From Baylisascaris procyonis (Eukaryota > Nematoda > Chromadorea > Rhabditida > Ascarididae): 64,000 nt of DNA. The position numbers were made by a program, and so were the translations under genes. The notes under the pieces are model-generated. The model did not search any database. It saw nothing but the letters and a program-made list of their open reading frames with translations, and was not told where the DNA came from. Shown here in pieces: positions 39,430 to 51,845 of the stretch; positions within the stretch are counted from its first letter, which is position 1; every line of letters begins with the position of its first letter. The stretch is from the NCBI GenBank assembly GCA_037389465.1, contig JAZARR010000019.1, forward strand, positions 1 to 64,000, written 5' to 3'.

Positions 39430-41334
39430 AAACCGGCCAAAACGTCGAGCTGGTAGATCAAACGCTCGCCACACATCGCCGATCTCCGAACTACTTCAGA
39501 AATCAGATACGATGCCACGGCTCCGGCTACACCAAAGACCGCACTGCGTCCGGCACCTTCGCAGCCAGCAAATCGCAGCAAAGGTCCGACAAAACTCACG
39601 GGCCAAACATGACAGCCTCCCACACTGCCTCAACAAACGACGAGAAAATGCAGCCCACGTTGGAAGGAAGAAATCAGATTACACAGCTATCCGGCTGACG
39701 CAGACCACCCGACAAACTGATTTGAGATACGCAACTAGCTAGAAAATTCCCTGGGGCCGCAACCCTCAGCAATCCGTAGAGCGCTAGAAACGCCTGTGCG
39801 ACCTCTACAAGACAGACGCGGATTCCTTTGTTCACTGGACACGCCGCGGCCTGTTGTTTCAACTAACCTCATTCAGTGTGAGTACGACGTAAGCAAATGT
39901 TTAACCAGCGCCACTCTCGGTTCACCTACTCGGACTTGGGATCAGCCCCCGAAAAGTCGTTAAATGAAATCCCCAGCTAAAATACTGAGAGTGGCGAAAC
40001 ACAAAGCATGACAACAATTACACCAGCAATGAAACAATTACACACTGCAGCAATAACAACAACCATGAAGAAGATTACAGAGAACCACAAAACGCGAAAA
40101 TATGTCTCATAGAAAATAAAAATAAAGCAATATAAAGCAAAAAGCCATCATCACTTCGTCCTCTGGATATTCAAAAGACTCGTCTATCCAGGTGGCGCTT
40201 CGAGAATACCGTCCTAGCCGCTTCTCTCGCCTGACCTCATTATTCTGGCAGCTAGTCCGTACTCCTGCCGTCCTGAAAACACTCGAAGAATACCACACGC
40301 AAAGCATATGAGAGCGCATTGTACAACAAGGCCGCATGAGGAAATGCTTCGAAAAGGAAATGAAAGCGTTCAATAAAAGTAGAAGAATTTACGCATGTGT
40401 GAATAACAGTAGTTCTGCAATTTATGCGATGTTAATTAGCAATGTGCAAATCCTGCAACCTATAAAAAGTCGGTAAGGTTCGGCCAACCTCGGACTAACT
40501 ACATCACAATCTTCAATATCCGTATTTCCGCAATAAAAACTTAGATAAATGCTACGTTCTGCTTCCCGGATTAAATGGAAAATAAAAGGTGGAAAAGGTA
40601 CAATTTTCTATGAAAAATGTAGCTGAAGAAAGTCGTTTTCACATCATCTCACTGCGGTAGAAAAAATTTAAAGACATTTTTTCACCGAGATTTAGAATGA
40701 TTTTCTCCAACTCTTCTACCTCGAACGACGAACAACTTTTCGTTGTGTAAAGAGTGAGACATTTTAGAAGAATTTAAAAATTCTTACTTTCATTAATGAC
40801 ATATGCTTCGTAACCAAAAGTGCCCGCTGACGAAGCGCCTGGTACCTGCAATAAAATAAAGTCATTGAGTGGTGGAAATGTTACCCACCACAACGCAAAT
40901 GGTTTCAAATGTCTAAACTCAAGCAGTTGATATGACCGAAGCATGTTGCTCTGGGCAACTAAATGACAACGAATGAAGCAGAAAATAGTACGTTTGAATT
41001 GGATATATCTGGAAGAGGTCATCTTCCAAATTCAAAGTGAATAAAACCTAATTAGTGCCTTTTTCCATGTAAGCACATAACTACTCCAGCTACACATTCT
41101 TGGGGTATCAGTTTTAGTGATTACAAAAAAGATAAGGACTGGTTCAGATATAACAGGATTAATGAACAAGAGCTGGACCCCTCCCCTCCCCCTCCTCCCC
41201 AAAAAAGGTATATAACGGTGGTGCCTGATTAAATGAGCATTTGCACTAATTGGTCTCCCCAATATTCCTTAAGACCTTTAATTCGTTATGAGGATCAGGA
41301 GCGGATAAAAAAGAAGCAGAGAGGATACAATGAC
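39430..41334 (+). repeat. Long direct duplication, copy A
   Basis: Matches 62050-64000 in the same orientation at an offset of about 22.66 kb. The first 300 bp (to about 39720) are clearly diverged, with substitutions and indels. From about 39736 on, the copies are nearly identical, with scattered substitutions and small indels. A block of roughly 300 bp (about 40164-40465) shows no difference at all. Copy B is cut by the window edge, so the full length is unknown. Confidence 0.93.
40236..40845 (-). CDS. Putative exon pair inside duplication copy A
   Basis: On the - strand, exon 40845-40788 (acceptor TTATTGCAG, donor GTAAGA) encodes VPGASSAGTFGYEAYVINE. It joins in phase 1 to exon 40272-40236 (acceptor GTTTTCAG, donor GTCAGG), encoding RRQEYGLAARIM. 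Copy B repeats the pair with one amino-acid change (V to I). Start, stop and other exons are not seen. Another open frame over the second exon (TSCQNNEVRREKRLGRYSR, whole frame 40107-40373) is also coding-like, and I cannot choose between them. Confidence 0.35.
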
Positions 41335-42287
41335 TATTTAACTCAAGAAAAGAAAGTTTTCCGTAAAAATCGTCACTAGCTGGTTTATAAATGTCTTCGA
41401 TTCACCAAAATTACTTTTTGGACTCCTCTGATCATACATCATGGAAATGATGAAGAAAAGAGTTACAGTTGGCAACAAACGCGAAAATATGAACGGAATA
41501 TGTAACAACAAATCAGGAGCTAACCATTTAAAAATGATGTTCCCGCATTTTCAATGCTTGATGCTAGAGATCGCTTCTCGCAATATTCGTTTTTTCCATG
41601 ATCATTCCAGCACAATTACTCGAAGTCGACCAACAATTTCACTAAAATAAAACAGTTTCTGAATTATGCATGTTGAATTACGCACGATAAAATCCCAACA
41701 TTCACGCCTCATCCAACACTTTTCCTGCCTATATCAATCACCAATATTTTTGGTTACATGCTTTTCATATACAGTTTTTCCAAAATTTAAAACTACACTA
41801 GTATTAGAAAAATCAAGCAGGATGTCCTCTCACTCCTCCCTTTATATGTTTCATTTGATATAAATCCGAATGACGACCACATCTCATGGATGCCTCCTCT
41901 AGTACCGTGCAGCAAAGGAACACACGTTAGCGATGTATGAAATGTTCTTCTCAGGTGAATTTTCTTTCGCATTTCTAAGAACCCCACTCTGAAGTACTTC
42001 TGAATCGATTTGAAAAACTTTCCAAAATTAAACCGGGGACAGCAAAGGTTTAATTTGAAAAGATAAAAAAAGCATTTCTCTTCCCCGCATTCATCCTAAG
42101 AATAATTTAGCAAAAATTCGTCGAATAGCTACGCTTGAAGATACCCCTACATTTAACCGATTGATCCAAATTGTTTCCTGCTCATAAAAATACCAAAATG
42201 CTTTCAAACTTGAAAAGCTCATTTTCCTATCGCTGAGATCTAAAATAAAATTTCAAGCACTCGAAAGGAAAGAAGGATCTCTAAACT

Positions 42288-42991
42288 TTAACCCTCCCGA
42301 TCACTGGGACGTATTAAACAGTCCACGGTAGAAACAACTTCTTCACCGTCATTTCCCTCAAAGATCCTAGAAAAGGTTTGGCACAATGTAAAGAGAACGA
42401 CGAGCGTGAAAATTCGCAAAATCCAACTACATAGCACACTAAATCGCTCTTACCGGAGGGCAATAGCATTCTTGTAATGCTTAGGTGAATATGAACTATT
42501 GGTGCAGCCCACACCTCTCACATACACTTCACCATGATGACACCACTGCAGCACAAAGGCATCACCAATTGTGCAAAGCGAAGAAACTCTTCGAAACTCA
42601 TTAAGTAATAGAGTGCAGGTTTTGCAGTATGTCTGCCACAGTTTGCGCAACCACAATGGCATGGAATGGAAGGGATAAATGAAGTATATGCACTGCGATG
42701 CAAGGAAGATGAACAGTAAGAATGAAACATGAAACGAAAACTCTCTGCAGTGGTGGTTGTTTATACGCCGAACAGATCCGTACTGTATATATTCAGTTTC
42801 AATTTACTCTAGCTTAGCAATATCTCATTGAGACGACCCCGTGCCCGATAAATTTGTGGCACAATGACATTCATGTTATGTGTGAGAACATTCCAGGCTT
42901 GAAATTGCAACATTTCACGCCAACTTGATTTAGAAAGGTCACAATACGAGCGACTACAAGTTCGAAGCTCCAGGTTGATTAATAACAACAT
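42288..42991 (-). CDS. Unrecognised 4-exon gene, 170 aa
   Basis: The exons 42991-42838, 42782-42742, 42692-42454 and 42366-42288 join in phases 1, 0 and 2 from ATG to TAA. Donors are GTCGTC, GTTTTC and GTAAGA; acceptors are TATACAG, ATCGCAG and TTTCTAG. The protein starts MLLLINLELRTCSRSYCDL. It contains LQFQAWNVLTHNMNVIVPQIY and a long exon with LWLRKLWQTYCKTC and NEFRRVSSLCTIGDAFVLQW. It ends VVSTVDCLIRPSDREG. It is rich in Cys and Trp, with no clear signal peptide. A decayed copy of exons 1 and 3 lies inverted at 43.93-44.6 kb, which supports this frame. I recognise no family. Confidence 0.55.
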
Positions 42992-43309
42992 TCTTGATCC
43001 CTTCTACCTACTCATCAATATCCTCATCAATATTTTATGTTGAGATTATGCTTGCATTTAGAATTTATGCATGTATCTGCTCCAGAATGATAGAGAGTGA
43101 TTGTGGAAATCGCGTAATGGCTTCATAATGCAATAATTCATAACCATATGCTGTTTAGAACCTCTCTCTTGCGCCTTATTTTCTTTTTTTTTCACATAGT
43201 GGAATGACGAATCACATATCAAAGTATGCAGCTATAATTCTTCACGCCTCCTCAACACAAACTAGTCCTAGGAGGACACCTGTGGAGCACAACTTACTGG
43301 CCATCATGA

Positions 43310-43560
43310 AGGAACTGGCATTGCCGCCCAATGATTCCTTTTCAACATCTCAACGGGGTCACTGACCCTCAGTAGAGTGATGGCACGGCCTTATGACTCG
43401 TCTTCAGCAGCATAATGGAGTCATTATAGACAACCGTTGAAGAGTTGGCGTCACGCCCAATGTCTCCCTTCAACGGTGAAATGGAATCTCCACAGGTCAC
43501 CGCTAAGGAGCTGGCATCTTCGCCCAATGACTCCTTTTCAGCGGCTTTGAGGGTACCGTA
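43310..43560 (+). repeat. Minisatellite, about four units of 64-66 bp
   Basis: Units start near 43314, 43378, 43442 and 43507, each with a GAGCTGGCATC...GCCCAATGACTCC-like core. The last two units lie in a + strand frame open to 43792 (ELASRPMSPF, ELASSPNDSF). Earlier units contain stops. It sits between the gene at 42.3-43.0 kb and its inverted, decayed copy. Confidence 0.75.
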
Positions 43561-43929
43561 CGGAAGTTCAACCGCAGAAGTCTCCAACAATTTATCAGAC
43601 TACCAAAAATTATCATGCAGAATTTGCACAGGAAAGGAAACAAGCCAATTAGGAAGCTGCGTCATTACTGCTATAGGGTGTAAAGAAATTTACAGCTGCA
43701 CCTCAATACAAATATCGGGCAATGTACACAGGGCAGAAAAAAAAGAAAATAAGGCGCACATAAATCCCCCGACACATTGGCTCACTGAATAATTGCAAGA
43801 ATTTTGAGCTATGCAATACATAGTAAAATGAATATTTCGATTTCCATAATTGAACTATTAGTGAGGAAATTATAAGCGGGACAGTATGACATTCCACTTT
43901 GTAACTGTTCGCACTGTGGTTTTTCTAGG

Positions 43930-44600
43930 CTGATTTGGGACTGAAATGCTACAATTTCAAGCGTGAAATATCCTGGCCCATAACATGAATGTTATTGCGC
44001 CACAAATTTATCGTGCACTGGGCTGCATAACAAAGTATATTCCTTTCAAGAGTCCTTTCGCTATTTTTTATGCTCCGACAATAGCGACACTATTCACAGA
44101 AAAAAAGAGACCTCCTTTACTAGGTTCAAAAATAACTCCAGATGTTTCTTCAAAAATAATAGCGAACAGTGTGGTGGAATAATCCTTCTTACAAAAATTT
44201 GTCAGTTCTTCTTGAATGAGATATTCAATAGCTCAGGTGGAGCACAGCAAACTTTAAGAATCGTGTCACAAATCTATTTAACGTCACAAAGAACCATCCA
44301 CTGCAGGTATTTTTTTGACTCGTGTATAATTCCTACTGTACGCTTCCAATCACATCGCGATGCATACTTCATTATTTCGATGGTTTCAGGCCATCGAAGC
44401 AGAGCAAAATGTAGCTGAACATATTATAAAACGTGCACCTCTATTAATAAATGAGTGTCGAAAGGCTGCTCTTCATTGCACAATTGGCGCACCTCTGCGC
44501 ATAAACGGTCTCATAGCAGGGCGAGGTATACGTGAGAGACGACTGGATCCACAGCAATTCAAATTCACCTAAGTAAATCACGAACGGCTGTCCTCGGGAA
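43930..44600 (+). pseudogene. Decayed inverted copy of the 42.3-43.0 kb gene
   Basis: Near 43.95-44.03 kb the + strand reads LQFQA, a stop where the gene has Trp, then HNMNVIAPQIYRA. This matches exon 1 of the - strand gene. Near 44.44-44.58 kb, LLINECRKAALHCTIG matches LLLNEFRRVSSLCTIG of exon 3. The homology continues at the DNA level to TTCACCTAAG, with a frameshift. The nonsense change and frameshift indicate a pseudogene. Only these two blocks are clearly alignable by eye. Confidence 0.65.
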
Positions 44601-45238
44601 GGGCGATTCGGCCGTGCTCAAATGTACCTGAATGCAGGCAATTTTCACACTCAACATCTTCATTTACTAATCTGCCAAGAGCAACCATGCAACCTTACAG
44701 AAATCATTGGGTTCAAATGATTTACATTAATCATCAATATCGGCATACGAATATGGCAGTTGATAAGAATAGCTTCCTTTTCATCGTCGGTGAATTAATG
44801 ACAAATCTGCTCAAATTTCTACGAAATTCCGCAAACTGTTTTAAACTGAAAAAAAAAACCTTTCCGCACAAAAAATAACCATGTGAAAATACTCACCACA
44901 GCATAAAAAAACTTGCCATTACCGAATACAGAAGAGAAAAATCAAACGCCACCAATCTTGTCAATTATCCTATCCGTATGCCGACTTGCGTGATTTACAT
45001 AAATGGACCCGATAAACTCTATGAACGCCGTAAGATTGCAAATTTTCCAGGAAAGCGTGCGAGAATGACGAAAAGAAGATGGATTCTGTTTTGACAAGGG
45101 AAATCTAATTCACAAAAAGAAGACCTCTTTTACGGAATCCTTTACTTCATAAAAAGAAACTGGGAGCTTCGAACACTAAATAATATCACATTCGCACCTC
45201 AAGGCTGCTAAGAAAAATTTTAAGTAACTTATCTTGCG

Positions 45239-46096
45239 TCAAATTGATCTGGTCGTCTCCAACGCTGGTCGCTTTTCGATTGTGACCACGGGCTCGATTG
45301 ATCCAATCTGGTAATAATAAAGAATTTTGATAATAAAGAATTATAATAATGAAGAATGATAATAATAAAGAATAATAATAATAGAAGATAAGGATAGCAA
45401 AAAACAATAGCAATATGGAACAATGATAATAAAGAATAATAATGAAATGAGTGACAATATAAAAAGTGATAATTATAATAAATAATTATAATAATATTAA
45501 AAAAGAAAAATTATAATTAAGAATAATAATAAATGGAACGATTATAGTTAAGAATAATAATAATAAAGAATAATAATGATAAAAAATATTAGTGAGAAAG
45601 GATAATTATAAAGAAGAATAATAATAACAAAGAAAAATAATAATCAAGAATTACGATAATAGAAAAGATTAATATTAGAAAATAATAATAAAGAACGAAA
45701 ATAACGAAAAAGAATAATAACAAAGAGTAGTAACAAAAAAGAATTATTATAAACAAAAATAATGATAACAAGTTTAGATTCCGTGAAACGACTAACCTTG
45801 AAAATGACGTATAACGAGCAGAGGCAATCACAAATTGTAGCGACTTACAGATTCTTTTAAGCAAAGGCGTCGCATATCGGTCTCTTGCTGGCGCTCGATG
45901 CTGATCGGCCGTGTTTGGGGGGAGGGGGAGGGATCCTGGATGTGAATAGGGAACAACGAACACTTGCAACTCACAGATCAAAAGTGAAAAATGCGCTCGT
46001 TTGTAAATTCCTCACCTTTCAACAAACCTGCTTGCCTTTAATTTCGTTCGAATCCTTCATTGATACAGCCACATCGACCGACAGTAAAGCCCTACG
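45239..46096 (-). CDS. Unrecognised gene, three 3' exons
   Basis: Exons 46096-46028, 45935-45849 and 45307-45239 all have phase 0 boundaries and end at TGA. Donors are GTTTGT and GTAAGT; acceptors are GCAGTCAG, CACATCCAG and TTACCAG. They encode RRALLSVDVAVSMKDSNEIKGKQ in two parts, a proline-containing linker (DPSPSPQTRPISIERQQE) and a tail ending EKRPALETTRSI. I could not place 5' exons with confidence; an open stretch at about 47190-46975 with acceptor TTTTGCAG is one candidate. No domain is recognised. The last intron is filled by an AAT-rich repeat. Confidence 0.45.
45310..45780. repeat. AATAAT-rich low-complexity array
   Basis: About 470 bp of imperfect AATAATAAAGAATAAT-type trinucleotide sequence, lying in an intron of the - strand gene at 45.2-46.1 kb. 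Confidence 0.9.
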
Positions 46097-47318
46097 CTGA
46101 CTGCGAGTGGAATGCTTCATATTTACATAGAAGCAGTTGCCGTGAATGATCATGCACCCTGTGAAATATTCCAAAGCCGAGATCTACAACGAGTAAAAAG
46201 ATGGTCTGTTTTGAAAGTGTATTCCAAATGATCTCGTGCACGCATGCATGCATAAATAATTAAGTAAAAATTGACTCCATACTCCATTTGCTGTCAGTGC
46301 TCTAGTGTCTCCACTACTGAAACACTCGTACTAGAGCATCATTATTCAGAAGCCTATTGAAGCCAAATTGTCTGTTGTGCTCCTTACTTAGGCGTGCAGC
46401 ATCAATAATGAGCGTGCAGAAGCATCAAGACACCAGAGTTGTTATTTTCTGGCTCAAAGTCCACAAAATGGACAATAGTCGCTATGCTCATGTAAAAAGG
46501 GACTAATTCGCTGAGAACGATTTGAGAACTTATGCGCAAAGCGGCTTTTGCATGTCGTCCACGACTGCGCATTCTTCGCCAGGAAAGCAGCGAAATCATC
46601 GATGTAATTTGAATAGAAATTATGCGAACAGATACATATGCAGTTTGTGGTCAATACAAAGGCTTCTAATTGCATGTGGCTGCTCTTTCGCTTCCTTCGC
46701 GAGAAGAATAAACGCATCATTTGAGTTATTTACTATTAGCTTATGGCTGCTCTTGACTGCCATCCATACTACTACAAAGGCATCAAAAAAAGAGAAATGG
46801 ACCTCATAAGAGTAACATTTGCAGAATTTCTTCCACTACCCATCCGAATCTCTCGACAAGATCTTGACGAACCGAGAATTTAACACTGCAGATAAGAGAC
46901 AATGAGCAATGCGATCAAGGGATAGCGGCAATGCGTGAGTGGCTAATACACATATTTCAAACAACTTCAAAACCTGCATCGGACAGACAGCTTGACGATG
47001 AGCGAAATGCAACCACTCTGGCAACGGCGACGAAGACGACACACTGCTGACACCGAGTGCAGTCCATGATGCGACAACCGATGACTCGCGATGAGCTCCT
47101 TAATAAGAACCATGGCGGGTCGATAGGAGCACAAGATGGCGGCTGACCGAGATGCATCACAACACATGCCTGCAAAAGTAGGATCCTTCGTGAAGGAGCA
47201 GAACTAAGCAGTGCAATCAACGTCGCAAAATTGCATCGTGAGTTCTAGTCGGGAAAAGTTGTTAATGTCGAGAACAAAGAATAAAAAGCGAAATAAAATG
47301 GGCCTGATTACCTCTCAT

Positions 47319-47919
47319 TTAAGGAAGCTGCAGTTGATGATCTCCTGCAATTTCCGCCATCAGCTCGGGCTCCGCCGTTTTGAACCGCTTCAAATAAGCG
47401 GCACAAATGTCGGCCCGGCGAGCTTCTTCGGTGTCGAGGTGTCGCTTTCTTCGAACAATTGGCGACTCATGTTCCTGTTCAACCGTTGCTTCTGCAAGTT
47501 GTATAACTAACCATTCCTTCATTTTCAAATGCAACAGCAAAAAAAGTCTAATATATGATGAGGTTTATTAAGGTCTGTTGGAACAATATGATCCGCTAAA
47601 TGAAAGAAAGGAGTGAAAAATCGATAGAGATGACAGTTATCGTTCAGCATTCTGCTGGCACATCACATACGCTTGCAGAAACTTGGAAGTGAAAAAATAT
47701 GGGGTTTGCGCAAAACCTTTCAAGTGAGGGCAGACTTATGCTATATAGAAACTTTTGTCAAGCTCTCTTTTATAGTAACTCAATGAAAATGTCGCATTTG
47801 AAGGAAATCAATTGCAAGGGTCAGAAAATCTTCTGTGTTTGAAAAGTATCGGAAACAACGCGCCAGGTTGAAACTAAAACAAACGATAAATCGAGGCTTC
47901 GATTTCGCATGATTAGGTC

Positions 47920-47993
<74 letters not shown>

Positions 47994-50900
47994 GCACAAC
48001 ATTTCATTTCGCCTCCCAACTTACTAACGAGGGATCTAAATGGAAGAATTTGCCAAACGTGAATTCCTAAAAACGTGAGATCAGATAACTGTGGGAATGA
48101 AGAAAATGCTAACCAGGCAGCAGAATGTGACTCGTGTTCCTCCTTAGGCTATTAAGCCGTGTGACGTTATCGCGTCTCTGCTGCATGACGGCCTTCGGAG
48201 CACCAATACAGCGCTCTTTCTTGTGTGACATTACGAAGGCCTAAAATCAATTTACCAATATCTTTCATCTATCGGAAATTTCAGAGGTCAGAAGGTGCTG
48301 AAATTCAACTCACTGCACTCATAACAGTACAAGTCCAACTACTGCTAAAAGTTAGAGGGAATAGTGACTGAGGAACGGTCATTGACAGGGAGATTTGAGC
48401 TTAATTCCATTGTCCTATACAATTCTGCTACAGAATAGGTTCAAGCCGAAATCCTTTGATAGTATTCTACTCAGTGTGGACCTATAAATGATGCAGATGA
48501 ATGGAAACACATTTGAATTCCATTTCAGCCCAGTCCCTCCGAAAAGTATGAATATTTGTGGAGGAAGAAATGCACCCAAAGAAAGCTCATTCTCATGGCT
48601 TACCTTAATGGTTGCCGCGTTCGCTTCAGGTGGCACGACCAAGTGATGCCCACATATGCCACAGAATGCTGAAATCATATAAAAGAGCTGTAGATTATCA
48701 ATGACGATTGGATGAACAAAGAGCAAACTAAGTGCTTAATGCGAAAAGTCGAGGATTTCAGGACATTAGTAAAATGTGTTTATCGTTGTGAAGCAATGAC
48801 TATAGGCGAGGATCAGGCAGCTATTCATCAGTTCATTCATGCTCACAAGACGAGTACAGTAATAGCATAATATTTGCCAACGAAATCTCATAGATCAGCT
48901 CATATAGAAAATAAAAAAAAGATAACGGAAAGAAGTCGTCAGAATGTAGATAGCAGAATAAAGTTGCTCACCGTCCTCGAGATGGGACCGAGCAAGCGCG
49001 ACGTGCTTCCTCCATGCCGCGACGGTCTCAAATTCTCGGTCCCGGACGCCGCAATGTGGCAAACGGCACACTAAAAATAGGCCTTGAGCATTCACCGTAA
49101 TTTCGCATATCTGTGAAGGCTCTACTGCGATCGTTAGATAAAACGCTCATCAGTCCGCAGTCGCGGATTAGGATGCATGCTTTAAAGGGATAAGAAAAAA
49201 TTTCAGCCCAATTGTCTCCCATTTCATGTAAATCATTTTCATAATCATGTTAGCATAAACAATTCTGCTGATTTGCGAATCCCTCATCGACGCATATAAA
49301 ATGGAACATCAGGCAGTTAGTGCTTACTTCTAGCAAAACAGTAACATTCACAGTTCTACATTTCATTCGACTACTTCGAAGCCTTCGGCTGACAATGCAG
49401 GAGAAAGTACTTCGAGAAAGCGCCTTCTCACCCTATTCATTATTGAACGATTCTCTCCTTCTAGCCAGGAGACAGAATATGCTATGAACAACCTCACAGA
49501 CCGTGAAAAACAAATTTTTGAAGGATAGAACAACAAGACAAGTGGAAATACTTACATATCTTATTGTTCTGAACAACATATGGTGGCGTTGCCGGCGCCA
49601 CCAATTCGGCTGCCATGTGGGCTGGCAGTGCACTGACATCTGCCGGTCTGAATTCCGGCTGCTGTCTGATTGCCCGTCTGCGAGGCATTCGCTCCGCGGG
49701 CGCACTTGCTCTCGCTCTTGGGCGGCTGCAATTATGGGCAAAGTTAGACAGGTGTTTGGATACGTAACTACGGAATTACATTCTTTGTAATGTTCATGGA
49801 AAAGGTTCTGTATTTCTATAGGCGTTTGCATAGTTGCTTGCAAAGGCACATCATGGCAAAGTGATTCTTGTGTATATGGGTCTATTCGCCTGTGCGCCCG
49901 GAAATTTCGTGCGGGAACCACTCAAGCTGGAACTACGAAAATCTCATTGCTACAGTGTGATTCATAGCGAGACTTGTTAGACGATTCTTCAATGACAGCC
50001 GCTTCAAAACTAATATATGTTCCTCAGTTGTCCTACTATATCGAATGGAAATTTTCGTCAAATAGCGAGCACATACTGCTCTTTCTTTAGAGTGCAAAGA
50101 TTATCTATCGATGACTCTCATCCAATTATTACTGTGCTGCTATCTGCGCAAATATTGCCAAAAAGTGCAGTGTGCAATGAAGGTCCAAATGGAGAAGACA
50201 GCAGTCACTTACAGCATCTCACGGTAACGAGCTGCAAGGGCTTCTTGCCATTGCGCCCTTTCGTTGCGGATAGCCTCCTCTCTATCCCTCTCTTCGACGC
50301 TTCGGCGTTGAGGCGTCGCATTAGCTTCATCGGGATGAGGTCCAGCCTCCGGTTCATGCAGAGACTTTTCCGGCTCCATCTGCACCGGAGGCGTGATCCT
50401 CGCCTCATCCCGGCGGCCGTGGCTAGTGCCGGGCTCCAGCTCGCGGGATACACTTTGGTACCACTGCAATCGAAATATTCATCAGTCTACAAGCAGACTC
50501 CGGTTATTCCTTGATGTGAGTGCTAAGATTGCCATATTTGCGACATGTTCCATATTGACATGCGTTTTAGTATGACTTCAATCTCAAAATTTGCTAAAAG
50601 TTCGCTGCTGCAGATGAGGACCTAGAATATGCAGGGTTGTGATAGTGAAATATAGACAAAGTTAAAGGTAATAAAATCAAAATGACCCACCGGCACTATC
50701 GGCTGTTCCATCATAGCTACGAATATCCCTCCCTCGACGGCAACGTTATACATCGGCCCATCGTGGCCGTAGATATCGCAGCTGCGCCGTTCCACATCCC
50801 AGATACTCAGTTGTGCTCTCTTCAGCCGGCACGCGGCCTCGAGCAACAACGGATGTGGACGGCGTAAAACTGCTTCGCGAGCTAAAACACATTAAGGCTA

Positions 50901-51591
50901 GTTGTATATTAAGAAACTTCGATCCCAAAGCACTTCAGCCAGTTAATTTTTGACTGCATTTTGTCAATCCTATTTCTCCAGCGAAACGAATGCAGAAGCA
51001 ACGATGCCTTAACATAACATAAGCATGACGTAACAAAGGGATTTTTATGTCATATGGCATACGACGTACCACCATATGCATCCGTTATACAAGCATGCTA
51101 CGAGTTCGACAGTCACCCACCCTATGACGTGGCTAATGCAAATCTTGTGGCACACCATGAAAAGGTTCGAAAATGGCCCACGACAATTGTTTAATAAAAA
51201 AAACAGTCGAAAAAAGCATTAGGTGTTACCGAAAGACCGATCAAAGAAAATCCATACGCATCAGTGTGATACGCATATTAACTTAAGTACCGTAGTACCT
51301 CAGCACTCCGTTCAATAAATTATTCATTGGTTTATAACTTTTACAAATAAAGTTTTAGAAAGACGAACCGAAATACAATAGGCCTTGTCGATGCACGTCG
51401 AGGGGGGCAAAATCCTCCCTCCAGTGTTCTTGCAGGTAGAGCTCCACCTCACGATAGAGCTCTATCAGCTCAACGCCGAACAGAGCGGCGGCTGCAGAAA
51501 AGGCGTCTTGACAACGCCTTACTCTAACAAGCCCCAAAAGGGCCATGATTTGGAGGAGGAATTGCGGAAGCGATTCGAAATCGTTCGCCAT
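47319..51591 (-). CDS. Putative OTU-like fold plus zinc-finger protein, 432 aa
   Basis: Eight exons close in phase from ATG to TAA: 51591-51369, 50881-50691, 50463-50213, 49725-49556, 49070-48972, 48668-48604, 48240-48114, 47491-47319. Residues 1-135 follow the layout of OTU cysteine proteases: ALLGLVRVRRCQDAFSAAAAL where LGL...DGNCLFRAI is expected, then REVELYLQEHWREDFAPL, LLLEAACRLKRAQLSIWD and NVAVEGGIFVAM. The Asp-Gly-x-Cys and His-Tyr positions look replaced, so if the fold is right it is probably inactive. Residues 139-222 are charged (SVEERDREEAIRNERAQWQE). The next part is Arg/Ala/Pro-rich. A C2H2 finger follows (Cys280, Cys285, His301, His308), then CGICGHH (314-320). An AG acceptor (TTTGCAG) is 29 nt before the ATG. 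The gene model is fairly strong; the OTU assignment is inference. Confidence 0.65.
47921..47990. repeat. (TA)n microsatellite
   Basis: About 70 bp of TA dinucleotides in the last intron of the OTU-like gene. Confidence 0.96.
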
Positions 51592-51845
51592 TTTACAGTT
51601 CGCTGTGGTAAAGGCCACTGCTGCAAATACAACCCTTATGCGGTTTTAATTCGTTTAGTTTCTTTCGCACATCGTGCGCATATCGCAAGTAATTCAAAAG
51701 TGTTGTCCTTTGACTGAAGGGCATGGAATAGATCAAGGGCATAGAATCAAATATGATCAACACACTAACTGCATAAGCCCTTGGTCGCTAGTTTCCGAAA
51801 TTTCTAGAGAGAACTTGTCGAGGCAGAGATTCTGTTCATGAGGTC
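51592..51845. promoter_or_regulatory. Divergent intergenic region
   Basis: Two putative genes start on opposite strands from this 254-bp interval (OTU-like gene to the left, unidentified gene to the right), so it could hold a shared promoter. I see no TATA box or other recognisable motif. It rests on the two gene models being right. Confidence 0.25.

Noticed and set aside
45589..45981. - strand frame of 130 codons
   Set aside because: Half of it runs through the AATAAT-rich intron repeat. The coding reading of the upstream part is a different frame with matching splice sites.
50017..50514. + strand frame of 165 codons
   Set aside because: It overlaps exon 3 of the OTU-like gene on the opposite strand. 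Its length comes from the GC-rich coding exon it shadows.
51385..51717. + strand frame of 110 codons opposite the OTU-like first exon
   Set aside because: It is antisense to an exon that fits a full phase-consistent gene, and it has no splice or start context of its own.
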